A DNA stretch of 64,000 bases. Origin: Ehretia macrophylla. Taxonomy: Eukaryota > Streptophyta > Magnoliopsida > Boraginales > Ehretiaceae. Positions 60,053-64,000 of this stretch are shown piece by piece. The notes below the pieces were generated by a model. The model had not been told where the DNA came from. It saw nothing but the letters and a program-made list of their open reading frames with translations, and ran no database searches. The stretch covers positions 6,659,501 to 6,723,500 of the forward strand of contig CM075767.1 in assembly GCA_037974665.1 (NCBI GenBank), read 5' to 3'. A program made the translations under genes and the position numbers. Each line of letters opens with the position of its first letter. The stretch's first letter is position 1.

Positions 60053-60388
60053 GATTTGATAGTGATCGATGTCTTCTTTCCAACTATTACTTATCAGAAT
60101 GTTCCCTTATCAAATTATAGGAGGCTCTCTGAAGTATTAGAGTTGTTAACATCACGACAACCGAGCTATCCACAATTATACATATACAGCTCTGCAGACA
60201 AGGTGATTCCTGTAGGGTCTGTTGAATCTTTCATAGAGGAGCAGCGGAGGGTTGGCCGTGAAGTCCGAGCGTGCAACTTTATTTCCACATCTCATGTTGA
60301 TCATTTCCGGAATGACCCAAGATTGTATAGTTCTCAGCTCACCCAATTTTTTGATGATTGTGTGCTCACTTGCTGCAACCGTCCTTAA
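60053..60388 (+). pseudogene. Second TMEM53/DUF829-like last exon
   Basis: The exon (60121-60388) matches 28029-28296 with the same length, frame and stop, and includes PQLYIYSSADKVIP and DHFRNDP. Four residues differ. All earlier exons are missing: homology starts at 60059 within the last intron. The acceptor reads ttatag, still usable. Upstream sequence is unrelated to the gene, so no start is available. A displaced pseudogene fragment. Confidence 0.88.
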
Positions 60389-62410
60389 ATCTCTAGTAGT
60401 TTGCTAACCAGTCTCACTTTTTTTTGTTTCTTTTTCTTTCTTCACACTCCAAAGGTCGATTCTTTATACTACTCATTGATGAAGAGATTGTTAGTCTTTT
60501 CCTAACGTTATTTTTTTATCTGTACGTTTAAAGCGATTAAGTTATACAAATACTTAAATGAGTAAACAACCAACTTTACAACATGTTTATGTCAGTTTTC
60601 GTCTCTTCTTTTCTTTTTTTTCTTTTCTAAATCACTGAGGATTGAAGGGCTTAAGGTTGCCCCTAATGACTCCTACTGAATCTGTGCAGTATTTCTCTGT
60701 GCAATGTTAATATAGTCTGTCCAATTTGCCCATGCTCAAGATTTGAATGTTGTCCTCCATGTTTGGCGGATTTAGATATTTCGTAACTGTATGAGAGATG
60801 TCACTTGAACATTTGTGAATTGTCTACGCAGTTATGATGAAATGATCTGAATAATTTATCACTATTGAATTTCTTTTAACTATATAAGTAGAAACATGAA
60901 CAATGTCCATTTTGTGCATTCTCTGAAAAAGGAAGTGTGCCATCTTTTTGTTTCCTAGTCTTGTATATCTCAAACAAAAAACTTTGTAAGCTCAAGCAAA
61001 TTTTTAGGTATGCTTACTAATTGAAGTGGCAAGCACTTATCGTATGCTTCCTTTTTATTTATTTATTGTGAATTGATGATTTGATGAATTATATCATCAA
61101 ATGTTATTACCATTGACTTCTCTGATATTTTGGATTAGGAAAACCTTTTGCATATAATACCAAACAATTTGGTCCCTCTTAGCTTATGGAATAACTTTTT
61201 AAAGTAAGCTCAAAATTCAAAACTTTTGTCAAATAGTGAATTTTAGTTAACAAATTATCAATTCATCTCTTATATACGAAGGGTTACTTGTATCTCTAGT
61301 TTTCTCTTTTTTTCTTTTTTTTTTATACAAATAACTCAATTTAGGTATCGTAATGAATTCATTCCAAATTTTAGACCTTGTGGTGTAACGGCGTGTCTCA
61401 ACCAGGCCAATCAAGGCTAAACTTTTATAGAAAGACATGTTCAAATTTAAAACTTTTGGTAACAGTAAAGTTCTACCCGACTATTCTATTCAATTTTTGG
61501 AGAATAAGTGTTACTCAACTACTCCACCGAATTTTTGAATTCTCCAATGCCTTGTTTGGTGCAAAAGAAAGGCCTAGATTCGAATGAGTGCTCCAATTTC
61601 CAGGTTCCCTTCATTGATGCTCATTCCTTGAGAATGCCCCCGCCATGAAAATTTTTGAATCCAATTAACCTAATTTAAATCATGCGCAGTTCTTTGAAAG
61701 TCAAATCTAATGGAGATGAGGGGTTAAGTTGGAGAAAATAATTATACAGACTAAAAGTATAGGTGTTTTAACATATTTTGTAAGGTTAATATAGATTACA
61801 ACTTTCATAACACAAAAGAGTAAATCCTCCCTCACGTTAAATGATAGTTTATAGAAGTTGCGGATTTGTAACTCGACGTGTCAGAGAGCATTGTCATGAA
61901 TATTTATGACAATACCACGTTCATATGATCACGATTCTTCCAGGATAACCAAGAATCAATATCAGAAAACAAATAACACCAGAGAAAGAAAAACGATGGA
62001 GAAATCATTTTTCATTTCTCTCGGTCAATAAATATAATCCATTTTCAGCCCCTCCACCACCACTCAACTACTCTTCCATACATCACCAGCCATTTCTTCC
62101 TGTTTCATTCATCATTGCCATCGCCATCTCCAAAACAACTTTATCATCGTATTGTGTTTTATGATTAATAAGTGAGATTTTAGGCATGCCAATTAAGAAG
62201 CATCCTTTGGATAACCACTGCGACTCTGTTCTTCATTTTTGGACAAAACACATTGAATTAGATCACAGTATCACCCAGAGAAGGCAGCCAATGGCTTCAT
62301 TGCCTGAAGTTTTCGGGATGCTTCTAAATCTGTACATCACAAGTTGGGTAAAGATATACGTAAGTTTGGAATATGTTTTGGACAACTTGTGACTTATTAA
62401 GCTTCAGAGA
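60059..62410 (+). repeat. Duplicated block copy 2
   Basis: Matches 27967-29950 in the same orientation ~32 kb away, with the copy-specific insertion at about 61003-61785 and lack of the 29383-29850 segment. It contains the short conserved frame region again at about 61996-62190. Confidence 0.88.
61003..61785. mobile_element. Copy-specific insertion in the duplicated block
   Basis: ~780 bp absent from the other copy (between 28905 and 28915). AT-rich, with a short open frame (61378-61587) lacking a domain. I see no clean inverted ends or target duplication, so an insertion here or a deletion in the other copy are both possible. Confidence 0.45.
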
Positions 62411-63470
62411 TTGGCCGCTGCAAGTATCTCAATGTCTTTTGATGATCATTTAGGAATCCCATGAAGCAGATTTAAAAATTATCCTCAGTAATTACTTGTA
62501 TATACTTCTGGGATGGTTTTCTCAACGGGATCAAGACCTGCATAGATTTGAAATTCATTATACATTCTCCAAATCTATCTACATAGACACTGGCGATGAG
62601 AAATTCAGAACCGAGTTGAAACATACATTACCTTATAACGGATTCTAAGAAACTTTCCAGTTGGAGAGGGGATTTTAATCAATCTTTTGCTGCAAAAGGC
62701 GACTTCATGTGTTGAAATAAAGAGAAGACCTGCTATCAGACCAGCTGTTGTTGATAAATAGCATTGAGAAGCTTTTACAAGGTTTTCCATCTTCTTTAGC
62801 GCTAAAGTTTTGCTTCAAGACTTTCTCCAGTCCACCTACTTGGAGGATTCTTGCCCCTAGGCTCAACTTTCCTTTCACAGTTTCAGTTAACTTAGGCCCT
62901 AGTCTAACTGCAGAATCAAAATCAATACATTAGGACATTAACAGTATAACAACATTGTTTTTCTTCTTTAAATACCGATAGTTACCCCTGAGCGAAATTG
63001 TCCGTTCTTTCTCCAATTTTGTTGATCCTATTGACCATAGAATCTACTCTACCTGCATATATATCAATGGAATTCAAATATTAAATCTTTTGTGATTTTT
63101 GTAAATTATAATGGTATCATTTTTGAATAACATATAATTGTTAGAGTTTACGCCGTAAGAGCCAATTAATTTTAGGACATGTTTATTGTATTACTTATTT
63201 AATCATTTATTTTATTTAATGAATGAGCAGTTTCATTTAATTATGATTAAAGCATTAATTGCTAAACAAAGTCCATATAATTATCAAGTGAATTTCATTC
63301 TAAAGGGGGTCAAGAATATGAGAGTCGAAATTCACAATTAATTGATATATTCTAGAAAATGTCCCTCATCGTGTAATGACTTAATTGGGCGTTGAGTAAT
63401 TCAGATAGATCACTCCACACGTTATTACCTTAATTCACAGATGATGTCAATGAGAAGAAAGCACAATGAG
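62411..63470. other. Intergenic sequence
   Basis: No gene with recognisable features. The frame at 62748-62933 and its antisense partner at 62605-62790 are short and unsupported. The 63130-63300 part has an LTR-flank style (ggacatgtttattgtat) but is not diagnostic. Confidence 0.45.
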
Positions 63471-63479
63471 ACATGCAGT

Positions 63480-63880
63480 AGCAAAATAGCCTCGGATTAG
63501 CTACAGGAGAATATGTGTTCTTCAAAAAAATTTAAGAATAAAAAGTCGTAGCCTAGCCATGGCAAATTTGCTACGGATTATTTAATTAATTCGGAAAAAA
63601 AAAATCATAACAAAGTCCGTAGCCATAGAGTGGCTAAATAGCCACGGATTGGCTACAGACTATGTATTATTCAAAAAAAGGTTAAAAAAAAATAAATGGT
63701 CGTAGCCCAGCCGTGACAAATTTGCTACGGTATAGTTACAGACATTTTAATTAAATAGGAAAAAATAAAATAACAAAGTTCGTAACCCATCTGTAGTCCC
63801 TAGCCAAGGATGGATTACGGACTTTTTCTCATCCGTAGCTCATCCGTAGCAAATAGCCACGGATGGGCTACAGAATTTCA
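63480..63880. repeat. Subterminal-type repeat array of a DNA transposon
   Basis: Repeated words on both strands, tccgtagc, tagccacggat, ggctaca and gctacgga, occur many times (for example 63620-63660, 63690-63735, 63770-63870). Such dense short motifs in both orientations are typical of CACTA or related transposon ends. The terminus itself is not inside the window. Confidence 0.65.
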
Positions 63881-64000
63881 CACAAAAATAAGGTTTATCA
63901 ATTTTAATTTGAATTATGGAATTGTGATTGCACCTACAATGTAGTAAACTTCACTTGAGTTGTAAGTTTTCCAAATAAAAATAAACTTGATCCGTATTTC

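Noticed and set aside
61372-61590. Possible SINE with tRNA-like A and B boxes
   Set aside because: The box-like words are ~200 bases apart and poorly matched, with no poly-A tail or duplication.

Overview
This is plant nuclear DNA, most likely from a eudicot. It has intron-containing genes with GT-AG splice sites, a decayed plant pararetrovirus, Ty1/copia and LINE retrotransposons, MULE, hAT and CACTA DNA elements, and AT-rich intergenic sequence. There are no operons, rRNA genes or convincing tRNA genes. I cannot name the species.

Region 1 (1-7.3 kb) is an endogenous caulimovirid. One long frame (coat protein, zinc knuckle, protease, reverse transcriptase, RNase H) carries several in-frame stops but no frameshift. 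A second ORF of unknown function carries one stop. The terminal region of the virus is present four times: once inverted at the left edge, once inverted plus once direct as a large hairpin, and once more as a direct copy. Part of the coat/zinc-knuckle region is also duplicated. Region 2 (7.3-11.8 kb) holds microsatellites, a G-rich tract and a non-autonomous CACTA-type element built from about eight tandem units of ~516 bp.

Region 3 (13.4-39.4 kb) is the genic core. It is a small O-methyltransferase (COMT-like) family with one intact four-exon gene on the minus strand (14306-18422, predicted 361 aa) and two wrecked relatives (23864-27044 minus, 36757-39426 plus). The first two lie in a duplicated block. 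Comparing their introns exposes the exact borders and target-site duplications of a hAT-type MITE and a MULE-type MITE. The second OMT copy is broken against a 3' fragment of a TMEM53/DUF829-like gene (27130-28296). The last exon of that gene and ~2 kb of its downstream flank occur again at 60-62.4 kb. A LINE split by a 2.6-kb LTR-like element and an organelle-like GC-rich insert lie between and inside these pieces.

Region 4 (40.6-55.7 kb) is nested retrotransposons. A LINE fragment is followed by a 10.16-kb Sirevirus-type copia element on the minus strand, with ~890-bp LTRs, a perfect 5-bp target-site duplication and an extra ORF downstream of RNase H. A probable 2.67-kb solo LTR follows. 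Region 5 (55.7-64 kb) is gene-poor. It holds the second TMEM53 fragment and, at the right edge, a repeat array typical of a DNA-transposon subterminal region.

Only the OMT gene looks capable of encoding a full normal protein. Everything else is decayed, truncated or non-coding. No wholly new system was found. The best leads are the pararetrovirus hairpin, the pararetrovirus second ORF, the changed substrate region of the intact OMT, the extra ORF of the Sirevirus, and the one-directional C-to-T/G-to-A decay between the TMEM53 copies.
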